64,000 nucleotides of DNA from Saliterribacillus persicus (GCF_003337485.1 NZ_QPJJ01000005.1:148856-212855), one strand, 5' to 3'; positions 52,395-61,561 are shown, counted from the first letter of the stretch. The notes: generated from the letters alone by a model not told the origin. Program-made: numbers and translations.

Positions 52395-53918
52395 TTAGTT
52401 AGCTTCTTGATACAATTGATTAATTTCTTCAATATACTCTTTTCCACCTGAATTCATCCATAATTCTTCTGCTTCTTCTAAACCACTTTCATCAATTTGA
52501 CCAACAATATACTGAATTCTTGCATCTTCAATAATATTGTCTAACTGTTCACCTTGACGTCCATATATTTCAGAGACTAATGGTTCAGCTGGATTTGCTA
52601 CAACTATATCTTCATTTTCAGTCTGAATTTGACGTTCTTTTTCTTTCAACTCTGTAACTGGTTTTTCTAAATAACGATTTTCAGGAACAAAGGTTAGTAG
52701 TTGGTTTAAATCTTCATACTCATATACCAATTTTTGATCTTCTGTTGGAACATACTCACCGTCTTCAATCTCATAGTGCGTTCCTTCTACCCCGTTATAT
52801 GCCAAACGTTGCCCTTTTTCACTACTTAATTTGTCTATAAAATCAAGCACACGATGTAGTTCTTCTTCGGTTTCTACACTTCCTTTTGAGATAGCAAACA
52901 TCATACTATAACCAGTAGTTGGTAGGTTAAATAATCCATTAGGTCCTTCAACAGAACCAAATATGTCCACACTTCCCTCTAATTCAGGGTCAGCTTTAAC
53001 CATATTATTCAAATTTCTTGTTGCTGCATCTGCCACATCCACGACAGTTCCTGCTTCACCTTTTACAAAAGAATCATGCCATTTAGCTGGATCCATGACA
53101 GCAAAGTCTTCGTTTACTAATCCTTCATCATACATCCTTTTGAAATAATCTAATGCTTCCTTATATTCCGGTGCTTGAAAATGTGGATATAATTCGTTAT
53201 TTTCATCGATGCCCCATTTATTTGGCACCCCGAACCAAGTTTGCATAATATTCCACGGTCCTGGATATTCAGATACAACTTGCCCAATTGTGTCATCTTT
53301 TCCATTACCATCAGGATCATCGTGTGTGAAAGCATGCATCACATCGTAAAATTCTTCTGTGGTTGTTGGCATTTCCATACCAAGGTTTTCTAACCAATCT
53401 TTTCTAATGCTCGTAGCCATACGTCCAAGTGGACGAGCTCGATAAATAGAATAAATTTTACCATCAATTGAAATATTGTTTTTAACGATATCATTCATTT
53501 GACTTAAATTTTCATAATCTTCAATGTGATCCGTTAAATCCCAAAACGCACCATCTCCTACTGCATTAATAAAACTAGGAGTTTTTCCTGTTAAAATAAT
53601 ATCTGGCAAGTCTCCAGATGCCAACGTTATGTTAAACCTTTCCTCATAATTACTATTAGGTACAAATGTAATGTCCATATTTGTATTGGTATATTCTTCG
53701 ATGGCTTGCCAAGCAGGACTATCAGACGTAGGTGGTTCAGGTGTAAAGGCTGTTGTCATAATAGATAAATCGTAAGCTTCGTCACTTCCTGAGGATTCAC
53801 CATTTTCCTCCCCTGAATTTTCTGAACCAGCTTCTTCTTCATTACAAGCTACAAGAAATAAAGTTAGTAATAAGGTAAATAATAATGCAGCTAAACTCTT
53901 TGACTTATTTTTCATCAT
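52395..53918 (-). CDS. Oligosaccharide-binding lipoprotein (LplA-like)
   Basis: The 507-residue protein has a lipoprotein signal (LLLTLFLVAC, cysteine near residue 25), an acidic linker and a large binding-protein fold of the LplA/YtcQ group (WQAIEEYTNTNMDITFVPNSNYEERFNITLASGDLPDI). It binds oligosaccharides for the two permeases downstream. ATG 53918 follows AAAAGGGGAG; an in-frame extension to 54005 is rejected because it lacks a signal sequence at its start. A cre site lies about 110 bases upstream. Confidence 0.9.
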   Translation of the reverse strand: MMKNKSKSLAALLFTLLLTLFLVACNEEEAGSENSGEENGESSGSDEAYDLSIMTTAFTPEPPTSDSPAWQAIEEYTNTNMDITFVPNSNYEERFNITLASGDLPDIILTGKTPSFINAVGDGAFWDLTDHIEDYENLSQMNDIVKNNISIDGKIYSIYRARPLGRMATSIRKDWLENLGMEMPTTTEEFYDVMHAFTHDDPDGNGKDDTIGQVVSEYPGPWNIMQTWFGVPNKWGIDENNELYPHFQAPEYKEALDYFKRMYDEGLVNEDFAVMDPAKWHDSFVKGEAGTVVDVADAATRNLNNMVKADPELEGSVDIFGSVEGPNGLFNLPTTGYSMMFAISKGSVETEEELHRVLDFIDKLSSEKGQRLAYNGVEGTHYEIEDGEYVPTEDQKLVYEYEDLNQLLTFVPENRYLEKPVTELKEKERQIQTENEDIVVANPAEPLVSEIYGRQGEQLDNIIEDARIQYIVGQIDESGLEEAEELWMNSGGKEYIEEINQLYQEAN

Positions 53919-54027
53919 ATAATCTTTCTCCCCTTTTTGAATTATGATTGCAAAACACTTCACACTATGTTTTCTTTCCTCCTTTTCTATTTGATTACGA
54001 AACAAAAATCGTTGCGTTAACCAAAAT

Positions 54028-54041
54028 ATAAAGCGCTTTCA
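54028..54041. promoter_or_regulatory. Catabolite-responsive element (CcpA site)
   Basis: On the minus strand TGAAAGCGCTTTAT matches the cre consensus (TGWAANCGNTNWCA) except for the last two bases, and its core AAAGCGCTTT is a perfect palindrome. It is placed to repress the sugar-transport operon when preferred carbon is present. Confidence 0.75.
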
Positions 54042-54311
54042 ATTTGCTGGCAATATTCATTTTTTGTCCAAATATTTTCTCGTGTTTAAATCCCTTTATA
54101 TCAGTCTTCAAACCATTATAATATCACTTTTTTTCTTCTTTATCACTTTCTTGCACATTCGTATTTTTAGTTATCTCGAATCAACAAAGAAAGAAACTAG
54201 TGAGTATAAAGTTAGTTTCTTATTTTTGCAACCTATTCATAAACTAATAAAATTTAAATACTCTAAACAAACTTAGTTTTCAAGAAAATAATGTAATCTA
54301 ATAGAATAAAA
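54042..54311. other. Intergenic region without a supported gene
   Basis: An AT-rich stretch between the sugar operon promoter and the convergent-side terminator at 54312. A 70-codon plus-strand frame here is phenylalanine/isoleucine-rich, has no ribosome site and no family likeness. Confidence 0.4.
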
Positions 54312-54353
54312 GAAAAAGCTGCACCCAAAATGAAATTTCTCATTCAGGTGCAG
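54312..54353 (-). terminator. Terminator overlapping the end of the RsbW-like ATPase gene
   Basis: On the minus strand CTGCACCtGAATGAg and its complement TCATTttGGGTGCAG form a long, slightly bulged stem that begins in the last codons of the gene; AGCTTTTTCTTTT follows. Confidence 0.7.
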
Positions 54354-55614
54354 TTAGTATATTTGTTTCGTTATTTCCATTTGATTTTTTGTTAAATTCC
54401 AGAATAATAATCGTACCGCTTCCATCTGACTTGATATAAAGTTGATCAGTATATGTAGTCATTAAATGGAACCCTTGTCCTAATGTAGAAGAGGTGGAGT
54501 ATCCTTTAATCAAGGTTGCACGAGGAATATCTTGTAAACGAATCCCTTTTCCCTTATCTTTTATTATAAATAAGAGATTTGTTTCATTTTCAAGTACTTC
54601 CATGTGTCCATTGCCTGCATGTTTAAGAGCATTAGTTAAGCCTTCTTGGACAGTTAAAAGAATACGGTAATGGAACGCAACAGGCATTTTTGCTTTTAAT
54701 AATATATCTTTTAATCGTTGTCTTACCTCATTTAATTGGTTTGCAGATTTTAGGTCAAAAACCGCTTCCATTTTATAACCCTTTACTATTTCAGCAATAG
54801 TCTCTTTCTTGACTAATTGGACTTTTCCGTTAGAAATAGCAAACACTACATCGCGAAAGCTTTCCCATTGTTCTTCCATTAACTCTTTTTCTTTCCGAAC
54901 AATATCAGTTATATCAAAGCTTAAAAAACCTCCACTTTGATAGCCTAAAGGTATCGAATGAATGTCAATATATCGCTCAGTATCTTCATCTATAATCGTA
55001 TCTCTTTTTGGTTCATTATCACGAAGCGCATCCTGCATCATTGTCATCATTAATTTTTCAGTGAGAAGTGGTTCTTTATTTCCACTAATTTGTTTTAAGT
55101 GACCCTTTTCATACTTAAACGTAGTTCCTACTTGCAATTGCTCTAATAACTCTGATTTAAGTAATTCCGATTTTAATGCATCGCGCACTTTATTTTTTAC
55201 ATCATCCTCAAGATCTTCGGTTAAATGATCTACTAGCTCCCGTTTATTCATAAATAAATATTCATATTCATCTCTTGATAATCGTGTATCCTGATCCTTT
55301 AGTCTAGCTACTTTAGTTATATCAAAGGCTGTCACACCCTGTTCCTCTAATCCTTTATGAAATACTGGGGACACTTCAGCATTTATTTCACCATCTATAT
55401 TAACTTCGTACGTATTATTTGGCGCCTCTGTTTCTATTAGCATCCCTACTCTGCTAATAACTAATAACTTACCAGTATAATTCTTTCCTGTGACAGAATC
55501 TTGTAATGTAAGACGTACTGGTGGATCTACTTTCTTTCTTAATGACCCTCCATCAATATATTCAGTACATACAGAACATGATGGATTGGACGGACAGCTT
55601 GCACAGATTCCCAT
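54340..55614 (-). CDS. Cys-rich/PAS protein with RsbW-like ATPase domain
   Basis: The 424-residue protein opens with CASCPSNPSCSVC (C4, C7, C13, C16), a likely zinc or iron-sulfur site. A beta-rich segment (residues 28-105; PPVRLTLQD..LLVISRVGMLIE) faintly recalls PilZ, a charged helix region follows, and then a PAS-like segment (about 170-275). The C-terminal HATPase domain (about 320-410) has QEGLTNALKHAG, IKDKGKGI and STLGQGFHLM as in RsbW/RsbT anti-sigma kinases. No phospho-acceptor His is seen. It is probably a redox- or metal-responsive serine kinase or anti-sigma switch (inference). Single-gene transcript. Confidence 0.75.
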   Translation of the reverse strand: MGICASCPSNPSCSVCTEYIDGGSLRKKVDPPVRLTLQDSVTGKNYTGKLLVISRVGMLIETEAPNNTYEVNIDGEINAEVSPVFHKGLEEQGVTAFDITKVARLKDQDTRLSRDEYEYLFMNKRELVDHLTEDLEDDVKNKVRDALKSELLKSELLEQLQVGTTFKYEKGHLKQISGNKEPLLTEKLMMTMMQDALRDNEPKRDTIIDEDTERYIDIHSIPLGYQSGGFLSFDITDIVRKEKELMEEQWESFRDVVFAISNGKVQLVKKETIAEIVKGYKMEAVFDLKSANQLNEVRQRLKDILLKAKMPVAFHYRILLTVQEGLTNALKHAGNGHMEVLENETNLLFIIKDKGKGIRLQDIPRATLIKGYSTSSTLGQGFHLMTTYTDQLYIKSDGSGTIIILEFNKKSNGNNETNILTAPE

Positions 55615-55721
55615 CTCTCTTCTTCACTCCCAGTTGCATAACTTTCAATAAATAGTAGTGCTATTTTGGTATTGACTTTTTAATTATAGCAGAATTAAAT
55701 AGCATAACTGCAATTATTTTT

Positions 55722-56603
55722 TTATTCATCTACTACAACTTCAAGTTGTTTGGGTAATATTTCAATTTCGAGTGGGAGTTCAAAACCTTCATCACCATCG
55801 ACATTTGTCGTTAATTTTTTATCAGCAGTAATGGAAATTTTTTTTGTTTTACAGTATATAATTTGATCTTCTGCTTCTATCTCTCCTCTAACAGCTGCCC
55901 TAGCTAAAGATAGCGCCTCTTTTGGATTAAGTTCTCTCATAATAAACAAATGCATAAATCCATCATTTACATCGGCACTTGCAATCACATTTTCTATGCT
56001 TGCAACCGTGTCAGTAATTGCTACAAGTACAAGCATTGCTTGTTCATGAAAACTTTCATTATCTGTTTCTATTTTGACACTAAATTTTTCTTCTTCTTGT
56101 AGTGTTTTAATACCTTCAAGGAAATAAGCAAGTGAGCCGAATTTTGTTTTTTGTTCCGCACTAACATTATAAGTAGCTTCTGCTAATGCACCAATATTAA
56201 TTAAATTGATAAAATAACCATTGTTCACTTTTCCAACATCCACATGTTTTGTTTTTATTTCTTTTAGTAGTTCGATTGCTTTTTTTGGACGAAGTGGCAA
56301 ACCAATCGCTCGAGGGAAATTGTTAACTGTACCAAGAGGAATTATTCCTATAATCGGCCTATATTCCATCTCTGCTAATCCATTAACAACTTCATTTATC
56401 GTCCCATCCCCACCCATGATGACTAATAAATCAATTTCATCAATACAAGCATTTTCAGCAAAACGTGTGGCATCTCCCTCTCCTTCTGTTTCCTCTACAA
56501 AAACATCATAACGATCCTTTAAAACGTCCACTACTTGTTCCTTAAACGTACGTGCTTTTTCTGTACCTGAGCTTGGGTTTAAAATAATTCTAGCCTGCTT
56601 CAT
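55722..56603 (-). CDS. Diacylglycerol-kinase-family lipid kinase, copy 2
   Basis: The 293-residue protein is a YegS/DagK-type lipid kinase with ILNPSSG, the ATP-binding MGGDGTINEVVNGLAE and IPLGTVNNFPRAIGLP motifs, and the GDE triad (NVDGDEGFELP). It phosphorylates diacylglycerol or a related lipid at the membrane surface. ATG 56603 is used, two codons into the longest frame. It lies 29 bases after a close paralogue with the same motifs; the two arose by duplication. Confidence 0.87.
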   Translation of the reverse strand: MKQARIILNPSSGTEKARTFKEQVVDVLKDRYDVFVEETEGEGDATRFAENACIDEIDLLVIMGGDGTINEVVNGLAEMEYRPIIGIIPLGTVNNFPRAIGLPLRPKKAIELLKEIKTKHVDVGKVNNGYFINLINIGALAEATYNVSAEQKTKFGSLAYFLEGIKTLQEEEKFSVKIETDNESFHEQAMLVLVAITDTVASIENVIASADVNDGFMHLFIMRELNPKEALSLARAAVRGEIEAEDQIIYCKTKKISITADKKLTTNVDGDEGFELPLEIEILPKQLEVVVDE

Positions 56604-56632
56604 AAACAATCACCTTTTTTCTAGTTTTAGTT

Positions 56633-57523
56633 CTATTCACTTCCAGTTACAATATGGATATGTTTCGGTAAAACCTCAAGATTTAATGGGAGATTCTCTC
56701 CTTCATCTCCATCAATATTTGCAGTTAATTCCCTAGTTGAACTAATTTTAGCTTGGCTGTATTTTTTATAAATAATATTTTCATTATCAGATAGCTTCCC
56801 TGTAATGGTTGAACCCACTACATTTAATATCTCCATTGCATTTAAATTTTTCATGATAAAAATATGCATCAAACCGTCATCCACTTCAGCATCTGATGCT
56901 AACTTTTCAAATCCTCCTACAGAATTTGTTAATGCGACTAAAACAAGCATCGATTTCTCTGTTATTTCTTCATCATCAGCGCAAATCTCTATATCAAAGG
57001 TTGCTTCTTCTGCTAAAGATTTTACCCCTTCAACCAGATAAGCGAGTGGTCCTAGTTTTGATTTTTGTTCCACTGACACTTGAAATGTTGCTTCAGCTAT
57101 TGCACCAATTGCGATGATATTCATAAAGTAGGTATCATTTATTTTTCCTATATCTACTGGGGTAGCTTGTGGCGATTTCCGTATTAGTTCAATAGCTTTT
57201 TTTGGCTTAAGTGGAATATGTAAAGCACGGGCAAAATCGTTCACTGTTCCTAGAGGAATGATTCCTAATTTCGGTCTATAAGATTCACTAGCTAGTCCAT
57301 TCACAACCTCATTTATTGTGCCATCTCCGCCCATCGCTACAACAAAATCTAACTTTCTTTCACAAGCTTCCATCGCAAAGTGGGTGGCATCAAATTCTTT
57401 TTCTGTTTCCCGTATGATTACATCATATCCTAAAGAGATCAACATTTCTCTTACATCATCCTCAAACACTTTTCCTTTTTCTCCCCCTGAGCTAGGGTTT
57501 ACAATTAACATTGCGTTTTCCAT
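56633..57523 (-). CDS. Diacylglycerol-kinase-family lipid kinase, copy 1
   Basis: The 296-residue paralogue has IVNPSSGGEKGK, MGGDGTINEVVNGLAS, IPLGTVNDFARALHIP and NIDGDEGENLP. Over the whole length it aligns to its neighbour without large gaps, with about half the residues alike by eye. The NDF in this copy is the usual family sequence, while copy 2 has NNF. It has AAAGGGAG before the ATG and heads the two-gene transcript. Confidence 0.87.
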   Translation of the reverse strand: MENAMLIVNPSSGGEKGKVFEDDVREMLISLGYDVIIRETEKEFDATHFAMEACERKLDFVVAMGGDGTINEVVNGLASESYRPKLGIIPLGTVNDFARALHIPLKPKKAIELIRKSPQATPVDIGKINDTYFMNIIAIGAIAEATFQVSVEQKSKLGPLAYLVEGVKSLAEEATFDIEICADDEEITEKSMLVLVALTNSVGGFEKLASDAEVDDGLMHIFIMKNLNAMEILNVVGSTITGKLSDNENIIYKKYSQAKISSTRELTANIDGDEGENLPLNLEVLPKHIHIVTGSE

Positions 57524-57684
57524 TATACAGAACTCCCTTTTTTACTAGATCACTTTTATTTATATTCCCTCTTTTTTATCAAAGTAATCCATTTGACTTA
57601 ATTTTCAATTCTTTACTATACTTTATATACATATTTTCAAATGAAGGGAATAAAATTTGGTAGAATAATAATGAGGTGGTTTAG

Positions 57685-58251
57685 GTGAAAACAATTGCTG
57701 TATTTTGTGGATCAAGTTATGGTAGGCATGATATTTATAAAGAAGAAGCAAAAAAATTTGGTGAGCTTCTTGCAAAAAATAATATTAAACTAATATATGG
57801 CGGAGCTAAACTTGGTTTAATGGGTAAAGTTGCTGAAGGGGTGTTGACGAATAATGGATATGCTATTGGCGTAATGCCTCACTTATTGCATGAAAGAGAA
57901 ATTTCACACACCGCATTATCAGAGATGATTATGGTAGAAACAATGCATGAAAGAAAAGCGAAAATGATTGAACTAGCTGATGGATTTGTTATGTTACCAG
58001 GAGGAACTGGAACATTGGAAGAATTTTTTGAAGTTTTCACATGGATACAGATCGGTTTACATGATAAACCCTGTGGAATTTTAAATACATATAACTATTA
58101 TGACCCATTAATTTCTTTCATCCATAAACTTGCAGACGAGAAGTTTATGAATGAAAAGTATCGTGAAATGATGATCGTTGAAAGTAACCCAAATATTTTA
58201 TTACAAAGAATGAACCAATTTATTTCACCTGGGATTAAAAACTATGAATAA
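57685..58251 (+). CDS. LOG-family nucleoside 5'-monophosphate phosphoribohydrolase
   Basis: The 188-residue Rossmann-like protein has IAVFCGSSYGRH, YGGAKLGLMGKVAEG, MHERKAKMIELADGF and PGGTGTLEEFFE, the full signature of the LOG (lonely guy; TIGR00730) family. These enzymes cleave N6-modified or plain AMP-type nucleotides into base and ribose phosphate; older records call them lysine decarboxylase-like. GTG start with GAGGTGG upstream. Single gene. Confidence 0.9.
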   Translation: MKTIAVFCGSSYGRHDIYKEEAKKFGELLAKNNIKLIYGGAKLGLMGKVAEGVLTNNGYAIGVMPHLLHEREISHTALSEMIMVETMHERKAKMIELADGFVMLPGGTGTLEEFFEVFTWIQIGLHDKPCGILNTYNYYDPLISFIHKLADEKFMNEKYREMMIVESNPNILLQRMNQFISPGIKNYE

Positions 58252-58324
58252 GAAAGTTATTTCCTGCGCGTGAAAATTACTAACTTTCCGCAAGAGTTTT
58301 TTCTGCATTTTTGATTAAAACTAA

Positions 58325-58366
58325 ATAACCGAGCTATAGCTGGAATATCTACCATAGTTCAGTTAT
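58325..58366 (-). terminator. Possible terminator of the ykuI-like gene
   Basis: ATAACcGAgCTAT and ATAGtTCaGTTAT arms form an imperfect stem; the minus-strand T-run (TTATTTAGTTTT) is weak. Confidence 0.45.
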
Positions 58367-58392
58367 ATTATTGTTTTATTAACATAATCTCA

Positions 58393-59610
58393 TTACCATA
58401 ATAAATATTGATGGTCATCCAAGTATATATGGGGAATATCCATAAATAAAAATAAACCATCTGATACAGGGTATGAGAATGTACGTATCATTTCTCCGGT
58501 TTCAATATCGTTGTATACATCTGAAAGAATACCATTTTTCTCATCCTGCATTCGAATTAAATTTTGAATAAAGTAAGGACGCCAACTCCAATTCTTACCT
58601 CTAACTGTTTGATCAACTGTCCATTCTTTATCCATACGGATGATGTTTGAAGTTGTTTGAAATCCTTCAAAATCAGTTAAATAAATCCGAAAGCAAACAT
58701 CGTTTAATTCTTTAGCTATCTCTACAAGACGATCATCTAGGTCCTTCGTTTTTTTATATTTATCTAAGACTTTTTTTAATCGCTCACTTAATTCTTGGGA
58801 TAAAGCGTATTGCTTAGTTAAATTTTCTCTTTCAATTGAGATAAATTGATGAATGTCTTTTCTGAATTTTTCTTTTAAAATATTCTTATTTATAAAGGAT
58901 GCGATTGGTTCAGATAAGAAAAACCCTTGATAATAACGACCATTTTTTCTCCAAGCATAATGAAATTGATAAGCAGTTTCGACTCCCTCAAATAAAAGTT
59001 CTGCTCCTAGCTTTCTTGCTAGTAACGATAAAGAATAAATTACACCATGATAAGCAGTAGACATTGTTTCATTTTGTAGCGCTAATAAATCCACCTTTAG
59101 AATGTCTGGTTCTAATAAACTTATTCTGTCTAAATTGCTTGCACCCGTTCCCAAATCATCTATCGCTATTTTAATTCCCATTGTTTTTAAGTATTTTAAT
59201 GTATTAGATAAACTACTAAGATCTCCTGAAAAATCATGTTCTGTTATTTCTAATACAACATTTGTAAGATCTAAACCCTTTTCCTGGTAATTTAAAAATT
59301 TATCTATGAAATTATTATCGATATTGTTACTCAAATAGTTTGCTTGAATATTTAAAAACAATAAGGAATCTTGGCCATTCTCAATAAATTTTTCTAATGC
59401 CAAGCCTTGAATATGTTGATCTACCTCAATTTTAAACTCATCAGGAACGGTTGGGTCATGAAAGAACCCACCTAAGCTTTTCACTTTGTTATCGATTTCT
59501 ATTCGCCCTAAAACTTCATAACCTATCACTTCATGACTATCTGCTGAAAATATAGCTTGAAAGTACGGTTTTACTTTTTTTAGTTCTAGCATAACATCTA
59601 ATGGATCCAA
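58393..59610 (-). CDS. ykuI: YkuI-type EAL domain protein
   Basis: The 405-residue protein has an EAL domain (about 10-245; YEVLGR, LEITEHD, IDDLGTGASN, KVDLL, FEGVET, QGFFLSEP) and the C-terminal PAS-like YkuI_C domain (about 280-400). It is collinear with B. subtilis YkuI, which binds c-di-GMP. EVL instead of EAL is common among working phosphodiesterases. TTG start with AAAGGA upstream. Confidence 0.9.
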   Translation of the reverse strand: MDPLDVMLELKKVKPYFQAIFSADSHEVIGYEVLGRIEIDNKVKSLGGFFHDPTVPDEFKIEVDQHIQGLALEKFIENGQDSLLFLNIQANYLSNNIDNNFIDKFLNYQEKGLDLTNVVLEITEHDFSGDLSSLSNTLKYLKTMGIKIAIDDLGTGASNLDRISLLEPDILKVDLLALQNETMSTAYHGVIYSLSLLARKLGAELLFEGVETAYQFHYAWRKNGRYYQGFFLSEPIASFINKNILKEKFRKDIHQFISIERENLTKQYALSQELSERLKKVLDKYKKTKDLDDRLVEIAKELNDVCFRIYLTDFEGFQTTSNIIRMDKEWTVDQTVRGKNWSWRPYFIQNLIRMQDEKNGILSDVYNDIETGEMIRTFSYPVSDGLFLFMDIPHIYLDDHQYLLW

Positions 59611-59647
59611 AATTACCGCTTCCTTTCAGTCTGTAAAACAAGAATTT

Positions 59648-59875
59648 CTAAGTTGTTTTAAATGCTTTTACAGTATTAGATAACGTTAAGCTATGATTCC
59701 TCATCGAAATAATATGTTCTGAAATATGTACAATTGCTTCATCACTTGATTTCATTTGTTCATAAATATGTTCAATTTTATCACATATTTTTTGAAAGCT
59801 TTGTTCTTGTTTTTGAAAAATCATCTGAGATATTTTATCTACTTCCCCCTCAATTTTACCAAATTTTTGAGGCAT
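59648..59875 (-). CDS. Short coiled-coil ORF, possibly a gene remnant
   Basis: A 75-codon frame encodes a helix-forming protein (KIEGEVDKISQMIFQKQEQSFQ.., HISEHIISMRNHSLTLSNTVKAF). The end has the feel of the C-terminal coiled coil of a chemotaxis-type receptor. The frame continues open another 14 codons upstream without a start or ribosome site, so this may be the tail of a decayed gene rather than a working small protein. Confidence 0.35.
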   Translation of the reverse strand: MPQKFGKIEGEVDKISQMIFQKQEQSFQKICDKIEHIYEQMKSSDEAIVHISEHIISMRNHSLTLSNTVKAFKTT

Positions 59876-60000
59876 CGTGGATAATTTCTCATTAAGATTT
59901 ATATTTTTTTGATTTAAACCCTATACCCGCTTGCTTAATTTAATCAATCACAGATGTTTTACTATTTATTATTTCTTCATTATCCAGTAAAGCTAACTTA

Positions 60001-60035
60001 GAAAATAGCCTGTGCTCTTAGCAGAACGCAGGCTA
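60001..60035 (-). terminator. Terminator of glnA
   Basis: TAGCCTGtG and CgCAGGCTA arms enclose a 12-base loop; the minus strand continues TATTTTCT. It lies about 26 bases past the glnA stop. Confidence 0.7.
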
Positions 60036-60061
60036 CAATCATTTAGAAAATTAAGTTTGGT

Positions 60062-61432
60062 TTAAAATTTAGTTTTATATTGATCTAATTCCCACTCTGT
60101 TACAGCAATTCGGTAGCTATCCCATTCTGCTTTTTTAAAGGATAGATATTCCTGAAAAGCAAATTCACCTAATACTTTACGACCGATTTCACCATCATTC
60201 ATAGCCTCGATAGATTCCCCTAATGTAGTAGGTAAATTATCGATTTGACGTTCCTCGCGCACTTCTTCACTCATACTGAAAATGTCATCTGTAGTTTCTT
60301 CAGGTACTTCTAGATTAGAGGTCACACCATCTAAACCAGCTGCTGCTATTGCTGCAAATGCATAATATGGATTTGCAGATGGATCTGGACAACGAATCTC
60401 TACACGTGTAGCTAAACCTCTATTTGCCGGAATTCTAACTAAAGCAGAACGGTTTGAAGATGACCAAGCGATATAGCAAGGTGCTTCATATCCAGGTACT
60501 AGTCGCTTATATGAATTTACTAGCGGATTTGTAAAAGCAGCAAATGATTTTACGTGTTTTAAAAGTCCCGCAATAAATTGATATGCAGTTTTAGATAACT
60601 GACGGCTGTCAGATTCATCATAAAAAGCATTTTTTCCTTCTACTTCATTAAATAATGACATATTCACGTGCATGCCGTTCCCGTTTGCTCCAAATACAGG
60701 CTTTGGCATAAAGGTTGCATGTAAACCAAATTGCTTCGCTACTGTTTTTACGACCCATTTAAAAGTTGTTGCATTATCTGCAGTGGTTAAAGCATCATCA
60801 AATTTAAAATTAATTTCATGCTGTCCTTCTGCCACCTCATGGTGCGATGCTTCAATGGTAAAGCCCATTTTCTTTAAAGTTCGATAGATTTCAAGTCGAA
60901 CTCTTTCACCTAAATCATCTGGAGCGGGCTCGAAATACCCACCTTGGTCGTGCACTTCTTTTGTTGGTTTCCCATTTTCGTCTGTTTTAAATAGAAAAAA
61001 TTCTAGCTCTGGACCTACATTGATCGAATAACCTTTTTCTGTTGCTTTATCAACTGTTTTTTTTAATACATTTCTTGGATCTCCTTCAAATAAGGTATGA
61101 TCAGGATTTGTTACACTACATAAAAATCTTGCTTCAGAATAGCCCTTTTCTTCTGTCCAAGGTAATACTAGAAAAGTAGATAAATCAGGTAATAGATATA
61201 AGTCTGATTGATTTATTGGAGTAAAACCTGTGACGGAAGAACCGTCAAACATGGTTTCGCCTTTGACTACTTCATCTAATTGCTCTACTGTTACAGTTAC
61301 TTGCTTCAGTGTCCCTTCAATATCAACGAACTGTAAGTGTAATAATTCCACATTTTTTGTTTTAATTTGTTCATTGATTCCCTCTAATAGTGTTTTTTGA
61401 TCCAATCCTTTTTCTGCTACAACTGTTGTCAT
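60062..61432 (-). CDS. glnA: Glutamine synthetase, type I
   Basis: The 456-residue protein is a GSI-alpha glutamine synthetase with MFDGSSVTGF, GPELEFFLF, EASHHEVAEGQHEINFKF, VNSYKRLVPGYEAP and NRSALVRIPANRG. It makes glutamine from glutamate, ammonia and ATP. It lacks the adenylylation site and inserted segment of GSI-beta. Compared with B. subtilis GlnA, the Arg62 position reads Pro (GFTPINQSD against GFVRIEESD), and that Arg takes part in feedback inhibition. No glnR gene precedes it, but a perfect GlnR/TnrA box does. ATG 61432 has AAAGGGGA upstream. Confidence 0.92.
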   Translation of the reverse strand: MTTVVAEKGLDQKTLLEGINEQIKTKNVELLHLQFVDIEGTLKQVTVTVEQLDEVVKGETMFDGSSVTGFTPINQSDLYLLPDLSTFLVLPWTEEKGYSEARFLCSVTNPDHTLFEGDPRNVLKKTVDKATEKGYSINVGPELEFFLFKTDENGKPTKEVHDQGGYFEPAPDDLGERVRLEIYRTLKKMGFTIEASHHEVAEGQHEINFKFDDALTTADNATTFKWVVKTVAKQFGLHATFMPKPVFGANGNGMHVNMSLFNEVEGKNAFYDESDSRQLSKTAYQFIAGLLKHVKSFAAFTNPLVNSYKRLVPGYEAPCYIAWSSSNRSALVRIPANRGLATRVEIRCPDPSANPYYAFAAIAAAGLDGVTSNLEVPEETTDDIFSMSEEVREERQIDNLPTTLGESIEAMNDGEIGRKVLGEFAFQEYLSFKKAEWDSYRIAVTEWELDQYKTKF

Positions 61433-61520
61433 TCTTTCCAATCCCCTTTATGTTAGTTTTTTTAACATCACTTGTTATAAGTTATACTACTATTTTACCG
61501 ATTATTCCGTCATTTGTTTT

Positions 61521-61537
61521 GTAAGATTTTCTGACAA
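61521..61537. promoter_or_regulatory. GlnR/TnrA box upstream of glnA
   Basis: TGTAA-N7-TGACA matches the consensus TGTNA-N7-TNACA at every fixed base on both strands. It lies about 90 bases before the glnA start, the region where GlnR and TnrA act on nitrogen genes. Confidence 0.8.
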
Positions 61538-61561
61538 AGTTTTTAGAAAAATATTCATAAA

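Noticed and set aside
58393-59610. Inactive EAL because the motif reads EVL
   Set aside because: EVL is common in working phosphodiesterases and the IDDLG, KVD and EGVET motifs are intact; the call is left open on activity.
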